From: SZUA-36 sp963727635
GTDB lineage: Bacteria > Pseudomonadota > Gammaproteobacteria > Xanthomonadales > SZUA-36
Length of the DNA stretch: 64,000 bases
Reading direction: 5' to 3'
Assembly (NCBI GenBank): GCA_963727635.1
Contig: CAVSHP010000005.1
Location: forward strand, 59,623 to 123,622
How positions within the stretch are numbered: the first letter of the stretch is position 1; each line of letters opens with the position of its first letter. The notes beneath the pieces are model-generated. The model worked only from the letters and a program-made list of their open reading frames with translations. It searched no databases and had not been told where the DNA came from. Positions 46,945 to 57,226 of the stretch are shown one piece after another. The position numbers were made by a program, and so were the translations under genes.

Positions 46945-47190
46945 AAGTTGTGCTCCTGGCGGGAATAAAGATGGATGCAATATGCACATTCCATACGGTA
47001 AAAATACATCAAAAATTTTAAAAACAATAGCTAAATTATCAAATTCGGACGGACGGAACCACGCTAGCGAAGCCGGTTACGGGCGAATCAATTCCGGATT
47101 TGATGTTATCCTGCATGACCGGTCCGGAAGCAGCGGTTTTTGGTATCCTCGCCGGGCCAGACACAGACAGCCGTTTTGCAGGGATAAAGC

Positions 47191-48315
47191 ATGAAGCGCC
47201 GCTCTCAAAAACCGTCCACACAGGCACGCAACATTGAATTTGAAATCGAGCATATCGATCCGCTCGGCCAGGGGGTTTCAAAGCAGGGCGCCAGCGTGAC
47301 GTTCGTGGCCGGTACCCTGCCGGGTGAAACTGGTGTTGCGACGGTGTACAAACGCGCCAAGAGCGTCCAGTTTGCGCGCCTGGAGCGTTTGCTCAAGCGC
47401 GCTGAGAACCGCGTCGAACCGGAATGTCCACATTTTGACCGCTGCCCCGGTTGCCAGTTTTTACATACCGATTACGCCAGCGAACTGGATTACAAGAAGG
47501 CTACCCTGGAACGCTACCTGGGTCCGCTGGGTGTTGGTGGGGAACAGATTGAAGTGGTTTCCGCACCACGCAGGCTTGCCTACCGTAACCGCGTACAACT
47601 GCATTACCGGCACAAGTATATCGGCATGCTGGACACCGTCAGCAACGAGGTCCTGGAGATACCGCGGTGCAGGATCATCAGGCCGGAACTCCAGGCTGCC
47701 TTTAACCAGCTTTACGCGGGTGACTGGATACGGGATCACCCGGGGCATGGCCACTGCGAGCTATATTTCAAATCGGGCGAGGTCAGTATCCTGTGGGATG
47801 GGGGCTACGCCCACGGCGGTTTCTCCCAGGTATACGAGGAGATGAACCTGGTCTTGCAGGAGCGGGTGCAGACATTGCTCGCAGACCTGGGGAGCAGACG
47901 TCTGCTGGATATCTTCTCGGGCAGCGGCAACCTGTCCGACGCCTTTGCCGCGTCCGGCGGTGAACGGGTTATGATCGACAGCTATGCCGATCCTGAAGGT
48001 GCCGCCAATCGTGACAACTTTTACCAGATGGACCTGTACGATGACCAGACCCTGCCGAATTTCACGCGCAGGGCAGGCGGCACGGATTTTGATACCCTGT
48101 TGATCGACCCGCCGCGCCGGGGCTTTCCAGGGCTGGACAAGTGGCTGAAAAAAATCAATCCACGTTACGTGCTGTATGTCAGTTGCGACCCCGCCAGCCT
48201 GGCACGTGACCTGCGCGGACTGGAAGCCCGCTTCCGTATTGAAACCGTCCAATTGCTGGATCTGTTTCCGGCCACTGCGCATTTTGAGACCTTTGTCGCA
48301 CTGCATATGCGCTAG
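47191..48315 (+). CDS. RlmD/TrmA-family RNA (uracil-C5) methyltransferase
   Basis: The 374-residue SAM-dependent enzyme starts with a TRAM domain (EFEIEHIDPLGQGVSKQG, TFVAGTLPGE). A Cys cluster follows, ECPHFDRCPGCQF, probably binding [4Fe-4S] with a later Cys (IPRCRII). The SAM site is LLDIFSGSGNLS. The catalytic end is LLIDPPRRGFPG and LYVSCDPASLARDL, with the nucleophilic Cys in SCDP. The usual FQVN motif is changed to FSQVYEEMN. The target is uracil in 23S rRNA or tRNA; RlmD (U1939) is the best guess from the iron-sulfur Cys and TRAM. Confidence 0.88.
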   Translation: MKRRSQKPSTQARNIEFEIEHIDPLGQGVSKQGASVTFVAGTLPGETGVATVYKRAKSVQFARLERLLKRAENRVEPECPHFDRCPGCQFLHTDYASELDYKKATLERYLGPLGVGGEQIEVVSAPRRLAYRNRVQLHYRHKYIGMLDTVSNEVLEIPRCRIIRPELQAAFNQLYAGDWIRDHPGHGHCELYFKSGEVSILWDGGYAHGGFSQVYEEMNLVLQERVQTLLADLGSRRLLDIFSGSGNLSDAFAASGGERVMIDSYADPEGAANRDNFYQMDLYDDQTLPNFTRRAGGTDFDTLLIDPPRRGFPGLDKWLKKINPRYVLYVSCDPASLARDLRGLEARFRIETVQLLDLFPATAHFETFVALHMR

Positions 48316-48459
48316 CTTGAGGTCTTGCGACGTCTGCGTGCATTTTTCCTGGAAGGTAAACTTACGAATTATTTCCTGGCGGCGGCAGTCTAACGGTACT
48401 GAGACCGGTGTTTCAGATATGCCCCCTGATCCCACGAATAGTTCACAAGAGAAAATATC

Positions 48460-48936
48460 ATGAAGCTGACCCCAGTCGTTTTATCCTCGTTGGCAATAAT
48501 TTTTACAACGGCGCTATATGCTGAAGATGAAGAAGTTATCCAGTTCGCCCAGGCGCCGGTTGTTGTTCAGCGTTCAATTTTGCAGCAGGTTGCTCTGGAA
48601 CATATTAAAAAAATCGAACGGATAAGCGACGAGGGCAATACAAAGTACGAAGTAGAAAGCGTGGCTGAAGGAGTCTCGAGGGATATTTCATTTGCGGAAA
48701 ATGGGCAATTGCTTGAAATAGAGACAGGGACTTCATTAGAAGCGCTTCCTGCTTCAGCAAAAACAGCGATTACAAATGAATTTCCTTCTATAAATATCCA
48801 TGAAATCGAAAGTGTACAGCTGTTTTATTATGAGGTTGAAGGTCAGGTTGATGGGAAAACAGTCAAGTTTAGAGTACTCGCAACCGGCGACATTGAAGAT
48901 TCTGAAAACAGCGAAGTTGATGATGGTGCAAATTAA
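48460..48936 (+). CDS. Exported PepSY-like protein
   Basis: The 158-residue product starts with a signal peptide (VVLSSLAIIFTTALYA, then EDEE). Two PepSY-like segments follow: ILQQVALEHIKKIERISDE with YEVESVAEG, then ALPASAKTAITNEFPSINIH with EIESVQLFYYEVEGQ. Each has the strand-helix pattern of PepSY domains, which often inhibit proteases or bind peptides in the periplasm. It ends in an acidic tail. The stop overlaps the stop of the convergent glycosyltransferase gene by three bases. The gene is more AT-rich than its neighbours. Confidence 0.65.
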   Translation: MKLTPVVLSSLAIIFTTALYAEDEEVIQFAQAPVVVQRSILQQVALEHIKKIERISDEGNTKYEVESVAEGVSRDISFAENGQLLEIETGTSLEALPASAKTAITNEFPSINIHEIESVQLFYYEVEGQVDGKTVKFRVLATGDIEDSENSEVDDGAN

Positions 48937-50526
48937 TCAGTGTCAAATTTGGCATCCCTCCAATTGACAGGCACCAATTCGGGTGTGTCAGGAACGGGTA
49001 GCAGGTTTGCGCCGGGTAATACACGAAACAGCTCCATCTTTTTTTCCGCTTTCACGGTTAAAATATGTTCAAACCACGGGGTCTCCGGATAGGGTATGAG
49101 TTTATCAACCTGGGTCAGATCTCCGTTACCGGGTTGTGCAAGATTGGCTTCCGCGACCAAGCAGATAATCACCCTCGCGTATCTCGCCTGTGTGAATTTT
49201 CCGGTAAAGTTCCCGGCTGGATTTGACATAGTCCATCGGCGCGCCCAATTCGTATAGCGTCAGCGACCTTGGCCATTGAAAATGCACCAGGTTGCCTGCT
49301 TGGTGGGCCATGGCTTCTTTTATTTCAGCAAAACCGTCGACATGTGCGATCCTGCCAGAGTAAAAAGGCAGGAATAACACCACCGCTACACTCCAGCAGA
49401 CGATCAGCGCTATCGCCCATCCCCTGACATGCTTTACGGCGCGCTCGAGTGGCGTGTTCAGTGCGGCTGCCAGACCAAAGATACCCAGGGCCAGGAAAGC
49501 CGGTGCCGCGGGCAGGATGTACTTGCCCTGTTTGGATACGGAAAATGAAAAAAACAGGAATGTATAAACTGCCCAACTGAACATCAGTCTCTGGGGTAAT
49601 TTGCGCAGGTTTTTCATCACGGCCCACAAGCCTGCCGGAACAAACACAGACAGGGGCAGAAGACCGACCAGGACCGACTGGAAATGATACCACCAGGGCT
49701 GTTCATGACCGCCCAGCCCGCTTAAATAGCGGTTGAAATTCTGGTAAACAAACACGGCCTTGACATATTCCCAGCCGTAGTAGTAAGCGGATGCCAAATA
49801 CCAGGGGATCAGTGTTAAAAACAGCAGCACAAGTCCACGAAACCAGGCCAGGGTTTTCAACTGAATCACGAAATCACGCATTATCCCGCGTATTGTCGTC
49901 CCCGTTTGGCGGTTGAAAACTGCATCGAGAAAAACTTCCAGCATCATGGCCGGCAGGGTACAGGCAATCCCGACCGGACCTTTGGCCGCCGCTGCAAGGG
50001 CAACCCCCGACCAGAGCGCCCAGGGGAAGTGACCCCGGTTCAGACCGAGCCGTACTTTTGTGAAACCAACAAAACTGATCAGTACGCCCGTGATCAGAAG
50101 CGAATCTGTTTGAGCTGTAAAGAAGTGCCACAGGATCGCCGGCAATGCGGCGCCGAGGATCGGCACAATGTAGCGTGGCCATTGATTAAACAGCAGTGAT
50201 TGCAACCTGGAGAGATACAGGACCCACACGAGCAGGGAAATGTAACAGGGCAAGCGAATCGCAGCTTCGATTGACAGGCCGAGCTTTACAGAAATGATGG
50301 CAAGCCAATATAGCAACGGCGGGTATTCCACGTAGGGAATGCCGTTTTTGATCGGTATCAGGTATTCGCCCCCGGCCATCATTTCAGAAATTACTTCGGC
50401 GAAGCGCGGTTCCATCGAGGGAATCAAGCCGTGATTGAACAGACCATTTACATACACGATCGCCAAACCGGTTATCAGCAAAGTCATTGGGGATGTTGAC
50501 CTGATCAACTGCTTTAAGGTGTTCAC
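48933..50526 (-). CDS. ArnT/PMT-like glycosyltransferase family 39, one frameshift
   Basis: An inner-membrane enzyme that moves a sugar from a polyprenyl phosphate donor to an acceptor in the periplasm. The first periplasmic loop carries the GT39 signature: SMEPRFAEVISEMM holds the catalytic acid, and PYVEYPPLLYW follows. At least ten membrane helices follow. The frame breaks near 49165, after GDYLL; the other frame supplies VAEANLAQPGNGDL and the soluble tail EHILTVKAEKKMELF. The start is a GTG at 50526 with GGAAG upstream. Length is about 530 residues. A second GT39 gene lies at 54039. Confidence 0.85.
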
Positions 50527-50881
50527 TGGTCTTCCATTTTCAGGTGGGGTTGTGTTTATGACGATGCGGGCTTGGCAGTACTTATAACATTGATTTTCAC
50601 TGTGATTTAGACTGTAAAATTCAATAAATCATTCGCAGATGTCCCTGGTCAAAACAGACAACACCTCCCGGTCCTGGCATTTTTTTGCCAGTCGAGTGCC
50701 GGCTTGGGTGTTTGCAAACGTTTTTGTATGAAATGCTACCGGGTTCCGTAGGCACATTTCAGTTTCATTAAAGTCAGACTTCCGGATTCTGAAGTAACGC
50801 TCTAAAATCACAGCTTTTATTGATAGAGAAATTGCTATATTCTTAACTTTTACCGGCATAACAGCCCAATTTGCGAAAATT
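50527..50881. other. AT-rich intergenic region, no supported gene
   Basis: Between two divergently transcribed genes. A 76-codon frame exists on the minus strand (50629-50859) but has no ribosome-binding site or recognisable features. The region is AT-rich and probably holds promoters for the GT39 gene and the small gene at 50882. No clear -35/-10 pair can be named. Confidence 0.5.
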
Positions 50882-51169
50882 ATGAGCCAACGGCGTATTT
50901 ACGAATTTAACTACGGTGACTTTTCAATGATTCTGCGCAAGGCAACCTTTGCGAAACAGAAAATTGAAAAGACAAATAAGGACGCCTGGACGAATTACGT
51001 CAGAAAGCACAACGTCCCGGAAGCGGCCATATTATCGCGGGGAAAAACCGCAACGATGACCGGCGAAGTTGACGGCGTCATCATCGAGGGTGCCGGAAGC
51101 TCCGATGGCTACTACGTTTATTCGCAGGACGAACAGATCTGTTTGAAATTTGAGCCAGGCGATGAGTAG
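50882..51169 (+). CDS. Hypothetical protein, 95 residues
   Basis: The frame begins MSQRRIYEFNYGDFSMILRK and has a basic, helical first half (AKQKIEKTNKDAWTNYVRKH). The second half is mainly strands (TATMTGEVDGVIIEGAG, YYVYSQDEQICLKFEPGDE). There is no signal peptide, membrane segment or motif I recognise. It stands alone between the GT39 and TonB receptor genes, on the opposite strand to both. The length and balanced composition suggest a real soluble protein. Confidence 0.45.
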   Translation: MSQRRIYEFNYGDFSMILRKATFAKQKIEKTNKDAWTNYVRKHNVPEAAILSRGKTATMTGEVDGVIIEGAGSSDGYYVYSQDEQICLKFEPGDE

Positions 51170-51267
51170 CTTGTTGCGAGACAGGGTACAACCAGTTTTC
51201 GCGTCAAATCAGAACGGTTAATTCGAAACCGGTCAATCCAAACGCTGAACCCGGTCCGGGGTTGGCA

Positions 51268-53832
51268 TTAAAACTCCCAGAACAGGCCAATCGACGGAAT
51301 GATGGGAAACCAGTATTCCGTATTGCCATTAAGCGACGTGTTTCCATCAGGCCCCTGCACCAGGGTGTATTCGGTGCAACAGGGGTTGTCCCGGTTGGTG
51401 CTGTTGATAACCTCCAGGAAAGCCGTCAGCTGGCCAATGTGCACGTCAAAATGCCGGCTGATGCGAAAGTCCAGGTTGGCGAACGCAGTGAAACGTTCGG
51501 CATTTCGCGGCCCCACTACAAGCACCGGTTCAGCGGATGCGGCGGTGTAGTCCAACGCCAGCGCCGTCGTCGGCCAACCCGTGTGTATACGTGTTGCAAA
51601 GCCGATTTCCCAGGCGTCTTTTTGCCAGCCCAGGCCGAACTGCAGCGCATGTAGTTGATCCCAGCTACGCCTCTCTGAAACGCCATTGATGTTATCGGTA
51701 GCCCTGGACAACGTGTAGGATGCCCACCAGCTGAAATCTTCATCCGCACCGTATTCGACGCTTAACTCCAGGCCTTTCGCATCGGCGGACAGTGGATCCA
51801 GCCGGACCCTGTCGAGTTGGAATTCGGGTGCGACCTGCATCGGGTCATACAGGTTCTCAAACCGGGGCGCGAGCCTTTTGTAACGTTTGTAATAGGCTTC
51901 CACGCGGAACTCGTAGCCTGACGGATTCGTCCACTGGTAACCGGCAACCGCCTGGTCGGAATACTGGGGTGCAAAAAAATGGTCGATATCGTCCTCGACC
52001 TGCATTTCCTGGATGCGCTGGGCCTGGTAAAACCTGCCCAGGCTGAAGCGTAATTCCTGCCCGCCAGCAAATGTATACAGCGCGCTTGCGCGTGGGCTCA
52101 GCTGGCTCGAAAACTCCGGCACGGTGTAGGTTTGCTTGTCCCAGCGCATACCAAGATCCAGCGATAGCCGGTTGTTGATGTTGAATTGATCGGAGATAAA
52201 CACCGCATAAGCGTTGCCTTTCAGTTTCGCATTGACCACGTAGGCAACGGGGTTTTGTACACCTGCATAATCACTGACAGGTACAAAATATTCTGCCTGA
52301 CCGGCGTAGTTGTAATCCGCGCTCTGATGGCTGAATTCGAGGCCCCAGCGCAAAATGTGACCACTTGGAGCAGCGTATTGCATGGCATGCTTGAGGCTAT
52401 TGACCGTTACCTCCCGGTTGTCGCGAACATTGGCCAGCATTTGCAGGGGGTCGTTGACGGACGCGAGACGATGGTTTGAAAAATAACTGGAAATAAACGA
52501 CGTGTCGGCGGAAAGGTTATCACCCCACGAATTCTCCATCCGCAACCAGGCAGATTGATTCCGCGTTTTGCTGTCTGAAGATTCCAGTTGATCTGGATTA
52601 TTTTCGGTAAAGATGAGTATTTCATCATCCGTGTACAATGCATTAAATGATATTCGCGTGTTTGCACTGGGGTTAAATCCGAGTGCTGTGAAAACATCGA
52701 TGTATTCCGGGTCGCCAAATGACGGATTCAGGACCAGGTTGAGGTTGCTCCGCCGGGCCGAGACCAGCCAGTCGTAGCGCGCGTCCTTGCTATGGCCCGA
52801 ATTCAGCGCCGAGGTATAAAAAAAGCTCAATCCCAATTCCGTGTGCAGTGCTTCCCCGGGTATCTTTGATTCCAACCTGGTGATGCCGCTCATATCACCG
52901 CCGTACTCGATCGGTAATCCCCCCGTGTAGACCTCGATGCTGGCGATCGCGCGGGCATCTATGGAACTGAAAATGCTGTGAAAATCGCGAATGTGAAAGG
53001 GTTCGAGTAACTGCGCACCATTGAGATAGATACTGGATTCATTCAACAGACCGCCTCTGAAATGGGATCTTGCCGAGAAACCGCTCGTCGCGATTCCTGG
53101 AAGGCGGTGAACCGAGCGGATCGGGTCCTCGGCCGAATGCGGCAGGGTCTGCATGGCTTTCTGGTCGATGACAAATTTTGAGTTGGACTGCAGCAGGTAG
53201 CGACTGGCGGAGACGGTCATCGTCTCAAGTTCGCGCTGTCCCGCCTGCAAATCGATGACCAGGGATTTCGTCTTGGTCCCTTCAACCTGGACAACATACC
53301 TGCGGGCGGCAAACCCCGGCAGTTTCACCCCGATGACGTACTCACCCGTTTTGGATGGGAAAAACTCATACAACCCGGGGCCGAGTTGTTCGCTGTGATC
53401 CACGCCTGGCTTGATACTGACATTTAACGCATCAAGCGCACCGGCGTCAGGCGGGTTGCGGACAATCACCAGCAACGGCGGTGTTTGCGGCCCTGCGTCA
53501 TCCGGGGAGATTTTAACCACCAGGTAAATACCATCCACGTAATTGAGTTTCAGACCGTGCGGGCTAAGGATTTCTTCAACGACCTGTACCGGGTCATGGG
53601 CAAGCGGTTCATCTTTAACCAGCATCGTGGGGGGTATAAAGTTTGTACTGAAAAGCAGGTTAAGACCCTGCTGTGTATAGGCTTCCAGCACCTCCTGCAC
53701 GGGCTTGCCCTGTAACGGCGGAAGCGGACCGTCGCCGGAATCGGCCAGCGTGTTGGCGACAGGGAATGGGAAACCTGTAAACAGCAACACGACAATTATT
53801 GTGAGGGTGCGAAAAATCGCCTTATCTGCCAT
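51268..53832 (-). CDS. TonB-dependent receptor with N-terminal STN domain
   Basis: An outer-membrane receptor of about 854 residues starting MADKAIFRTLTIIVVLLFTG (signal peptide). Residues 30-115 form an STN domain (PPLQGKPVQEVLEAYTQQ, NFIPPTML, LSPHGLKLNYVDGIYLVV). That domain in FecA-type receptors contacts a FecR anti-sigma factor. A carboxypeptidase-regulatory-like beta domain follows. The plug (DPIRSVHRLPGIATSGFSA, SIYLNGAQLLEPFHIRDFHS) and a beta-barrel ending GLFWEF complete it. The start at 53832 is chosen for the signal peptide. A FecR/ECF sigma pair lies at 57948-59586, so regulation by them is likely. Confidence 0.9.
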   Translation of the reverse strand: MADKAIFRTLTIIVVLLFTGFPFPVANTLADSGDGPLPPLQGKPVQEVLEAYTQQGLNLLFSTNFIPPTMLVKDEPLAHDPVQVVEEILSPHGLKLNYVDGIYLVVKISPDDAGPQTPPLLVIVRNPPDAGALDALNVSIKPGVDHSEQLGPGLYEFFPSKTGEYVIGVKLPGFAARRYVVQVEGTKTKSLVIDLQAGQRELETMTVSASRYLLQSNSKFVIDQKAMQTLPHSAEDPIRSVHRLPGIATSGFSARSHFRGGLLNESSIYLNGAQLLEPFHIRDFHSIFSSIDARAIASIEVYTGGLPIEYGGDMSGITRLESKIPGEALHTELGLSFFYTSALNSGHSKDARYDWLVSARRSNLNLVLNPSFGDPEYIDVFTALGFNPSANTRISFNALYTDDEILIFTENNPDQLESSDSKTRNQSAWLRMENSWGDNLSADTSFISSYFSNHRLASVNDPLQMLANVRDNREVTVNSLKHAMQYAAPSGHILRWGLEFSHQSADYNYAGQAEYFVPVSDYAGVQNPVAYVVNAKLKGNAYAVFISDQFNINNRLSLDLGMRWDKQTYTVPEFSSQLSPRASALYTFAGGQELRFSLGRFYQAQRIQEMQVEDDIDHFFAPQYSDQAVAGYQWTNPSGYEFRVEAYYKRYKRLAPRFENLYDPMQVAPEFQLDRVRLDPLSADAKGLELSVEYGADEDFSWWASYTLSRATDNINGVSERRSWDQLHALQFGLGWQKDAWEIGFATRIHTGWPTTALALDYTAASAEPVLVVGPRNAERFTAFANLDFRISRHFDVHIGQLTAFLEVINSTNRDNPCCTEYTLVQGPDGNTSLNGNTEYWFPIIPSIGLFWEF

Positions 53833-54038
53833 CAGGACGTCAGTTGGAGTATTTGGAGGTGAAGATTTTACAGTATTTAGCTCAGGACACCTGAATAAAG
53901 ACGCCAAGAAATGGCACTTTCGTGGCCTGGGATTGCAGAATTGACCTGTCTAGCAGGGCGAAACCGACGCTGTGCGGCTATGCAGGACCCACACCTGATG
54001 CAGAACGCTTCCGCCGATGTCTTGTCACGCGGTGGCCG

Positions 54039-55730
54039 TCAGGGTGCGCCGGCGATGGCAATACCGCTAGAGAGGTTTGAGTAGGGTTCCTTGATGATGA
54101 CCATGTGGCTCGGACCCCTGTAAACAACGGTTCCATGCAATGCGTCCATGTGCTTTTCATCAAAGTTATCGACCCTTGCGATCAGCACCGCCGATGGAAG
54201 TCGCGCCCATATTTTTTCAAGCTGGTCGAAATTCTCGATAAACAGTTCGGGTTCCGAATCAACACCCATCTGGAGTTCACTTGGGCGGCCAACCAGCCTG
54301 ATGGGTTTGCCCAGGTAGAATGCTGCCGACCTGGGAAAAGTCTCGTATGAGAATATCGGCGTGTCACCCGCAGCGGATGCTTCGATGGCATTGGCAAGCA
54401 GGTGGCTGGAACGGCTGGCAGTTATCGCGTTCATACCCTGGTTGACGAGTTGCATCGATCCCATTGACAGGAAGGCCGCAATGGTAAAGGCAAGCAGCGG
54501 TTTTTGCCTGAGCACAAACAGGCTTGATGCGGCAAGCAAAAATATCAGGCCGCCTGCCAACAGCCAAGGTTTGTAAGCGATCCATTCGGATAATGGGTAA
54601 AACCTGCTGGCCGCGCTTTCCAGGTTCAGTGACAGCACCACCAGTGCCAGCCCCATTCCGGCCAGCATCCAGCGATCGGCCCCGCTAAATTTTCCAAGCG
54701 CCATATGACGACCCGAGATGATGGCAATAACGGGAATTACCGGCAGGATATAACCCGGCAACTTCGACTGTCCCAGCGAGTAAAAGCAAAAGGTGACGAC
54801 TGCGAAGGTCCACAGGAACCGTTCAGGATTGAAGCTGCCCGGATTGGATGGTTTCCAGGAAAAGCCCGGCCGGAAGACCGATTTCATGCTTGTCACCAAC
54901 CATGGACTGACACCCAGCAACAGGAAAGGAATAAAATAATAGATGGGTCCTGTGCGACCGTGAACCTGGCTTGTATAACGGTCGAAATGCTCGTGTATGA
55001 AAAAGAACTTTGCGAATTCCGGGTTGGCGTAGCTCACCGATATGAACCAGGGCGCCGCGATCAGCAGGTAGAGGAAAAGACCCTTGAACAGGTGTAGTTT
55101 TTTCCACAGCTCAGCGTCACGCTGCCAGATGCTGTAAACCAGCACCGTCATCGCGGGCAGAGCCACTGCGACCAGACCCTTGGTCAATGTGCCCAGCGCC
55201 AGCGCGGCCCAGGCCAACAGCATCCAGTTCCGCGTCTGCTTGACGTTGCCGCGATCGAGTTGTGCGATCACCAGGCTTCCGATCCCGGCCAGAATGAACG
55301 CAGTCAGCGACATGTCCAGCGTCACAAGGTGTCCAAAGGTGAAAACCATCATGCTGCTGATGGTGATCAGGAAGGTATAGAAGGCGGCCTTTCTGCCGTA
55401 TAGCCGGAACGCGATAAACATGACGAACAACGCCGTGGCAAATCCCGTCAAGGCGGTGTAAAGCCGCGCGGTCGCGTTGCTTTCACCGAGTAATTCGTAA
55501 ATTGCAGCCGTCCCCCAGTATTGAAGAACCGGTTTTTCAAAATACTTGAGACCATTCAGACGTGGCGTCAGCCAGTCGCCGGTGGCAACCATTGCGGCAG
55601 GTATTTCAGCGTATCTTCCCTCGTCCGGATCGAACAGGTCACGGTGTCCCAGCATGCCAAACCACAGGACAGCGAATAGCAATAAGGCCAGCATGGCCAG
55701 AAATGTCCTTTTTTCTATTGCTGATACCAT
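54039..55730 (-). CDS. ArnT-like glycosyltransferase family 39
   Basis: A 563-residue polytopic membrane protein of the ArnT/PMT group. The first loop reads LFDPDEGRYAEIPAAM with the catalytic Asp/Glu and NGLKYFEKPVLQYW, the classic lipid A aminoarabinose-transferase pattern (EKP). About twelve hydrophobic helices precede a periplasmic C-terminal domain (PIFSYETFPRSAAFYLG, LPSAVLIARVDNFDEKH). The natural donor is a sugar linked to undecaprenyl phosphate; whether the acceptor is lipid A or something else cannot be told. It is intact, unlike the GT39 gene at 48933. Confidence 0.9.
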   Translation of the reverse strand: MVSAIEKRTFLAMLALLLFAVLWFGMLGHRDLFDPDEGRYAEIPAAMVATGDWLTPRLNGLKYFEKPVLQYWGTAAIYELLGESNATARLYTALTGFATALFVMFIAFRLYGRKAAFYTFLITISSMMVFTFGHLVTLDMSLTAFILAGIGSLVIAQLDRGNVKQTRNWMLLAWAALALGTLTKGLVAVALPAMTVLVYSIWQRDAELWKKLHLFKGLFLYLLIAAPWFISVSYANPEFAKFFFIHEHFDRYTSQVHGRTGPIYYFIPFLLLGVSPWLVTSMKSVFRPGFSWKPSNPGSFNPERFLWTFAVVTFCFYSLGQSKLPGYILPVIPVIAIISGRHMALGKFSGADRWMLAGMGLALVVLSLNLESAASRFYPLSEWIAYKPWLLAGGLIFLLAASSLFVLRQKPLLAFTIAAFLSMGSMQLVNQGMNAITASRSSHLLANAIEASAAGDTPIFSYETFPRSAAFYLGKPIRLVGRPSELQMGVDSEPELFIENFDQLEKIWARLPSAVLIARVDNFDEKHMDALHGTVVYRGPSHMVIIKEPYSNLSSGIAIAGAP

Positions 55731-55979
55731 ATTTGGGTTTCCGAGCCAGGTTCTTCTGCGTGATAGGGAACGCGTACGTTACGCACGCCAACTTTCCTGT
55801 TGGACTGCGTTGCGTGGGTAATCATTCAAAATAGTTAATACAACAGGCAGATTTGCAGCAACACCCGTGCGGAATTGTGACAAGTGCAATACTGCCGGCG
55901 GGTTCAAACGGCGGCGAAGAACCTTTTGTTTGCCATTTTAGGTAGAATGAAGCTTCCGCATTTTCGAGAATTTATCACA

Positions 55980-57110
55980 ATGGCATTGACGCGAAGAGGT
56001 CTGCTTGGTTTATCCCTCACATCGGGCGCGATGGTGTTCGTCGCACCCCGGTTATTTGGAGATGATTTGTCAGTGTCGCTTTATGCAAACAACATCATCA
56101 TCGACGGTCTTGGTTTTCCGGGAGGTCTTTCAAACGATGAGGAGGCCCTTCTCAGCCCCCTCGAGCTTGAACAGGTGACCCAATCGGGCCTGACGGCGGC
56201 CCATCTCACGGTTGGCGCCGTGGGTACGATGCCACCGCTGGAGGCGTTTGAAAAGATCGTCAGGGACATCGCCAGGTGGGATCAACAGATCGATGATAAT
56301 CCAGGCGTCCTGTCCCGTGTACGCCAGGCTGGCGATATCCGCTCAGCAAAATCCGCCGGCACGACCGGCCTGGTCTACGGTTTGCAGGATGGTGTCTCAT
56401 TCGAGGATGACCTGGACCGGCTTAAAACCCTGCATCAACTGGGTATCCGTGTTATCCAACCGACCTACAACCGGCGTAACCTGCTTGGCGACGGTTGCAT
56501 GGAACCGTCTGACGCGGGTCTGAGCCTGGCCGGCATGGAAGCGATCGAGCGTATGAACAGCCTGGGAATCATGGTGGACATGAGCCATTGCGGCAGACGC
56601 ACCACCGCCGACGCCATTGCCGCCTCCAGTCGGCCGGTCAGTTTCACCCATACGGGGTGTTATGCGCTGGCCGAACATCCGAGACACCGGACCGACGAGG
56701 AAATAAAGGCGGTTGCCGACAGCGGTGGCGTGGTCGGTATTTTCATCATGCCTTACCTTGCCAGGGGCGAACAACCGACGGCAGCGGATGTCATCGCGCA
56801 TATCGAGCATGCGCTGCAAATTGCAGGTGAAGACCATGTTTCCATTGGCACCGACGGCACCGTGTCCCCGACTGAACTAAGCGATGAATTCATCGAACAA
56901 TTCCGTAAAACGACCGCCGAACGTAAACGGCTGGGCATCGCCGCGCCGTTCGAAACCGAGACCGGCTACCTGTTCGCCAATGATCTCAATACGCCGCGCC
57001 GTTTTGAAACACTGAGCCAGCTTCTGCTGGAGCGCGGTCACAGTGAGGACCGGGTCAGAAAAATAATGGGCGCGAACCTGATGCGTGTGTTCAGCGAGTC
57101 CTGGAGTTGA
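55980..57110 (+). CDS. M19 family dipeptidase (membrane dipeptidase), probably Tat-exported
   Basis: A zinc amidohydrolase that cuts dipeptides, 376 residues from this start. The N-terminus MALTRRGLLGLSLTSGAM is a twin-arginine-like signal. Family features are the His/Glu region MVDMSHCGRRTTADAI, SFTHTGCYALAEHPRH and IGTDGTVSP. The usual HxD at the N-terminal strand (DGH.D) is replaced here by IIDGLGFPGG, so one metal site may be changed; this also occurs in some M19 relatives. An upstream ATG at 55947 is possible. It faces the cyclase-like gene downstream, 116 bases away, same strand. Confidence 0.85.
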   Translation: MALTRRGLLGLSLTSGAMVFVAPRLFGDDLSVSLYANNIIIDGLGFPGGLSNDEEALLSPLELEQVTQSGLTAAHLTVGAVGTMPPLEAFEKIVRDIARWDQQIDDNPGVLSRVRQAGDIRSAKSAGTTGLVYGLQDGVSFEDDLDRLKTLHQLGIRVIQPTYNRRNLLGDGCMEPSDAGLSLAGMEAIERMNSLGIMVDMSHCGRRTTADAIAASSRPVSFTHTGCYALAEHPRHRTDEEIKAVADSGGVVGIFIMPYLARGEQPTAADVIAHIEHALQIAGEDHVSIGTDGTVSPTELSDEFIEQFRKTTAERKRLGIAAPFETETGYLFANDLNTPRRFETLSQLLLERGHSEDRVRKIMGANLMRVFSESWS

Positions 57111-57226
57111 ACAGTCGAGTCTGAAAACTGAGCGGATCACGGCAACGGCACCAGGTGATAATTCAGGGCCGCTAATCAGGCTTACACGTAACGTTTGCAA
57201 CGAAACACATGGGTTACTGGAGTTTT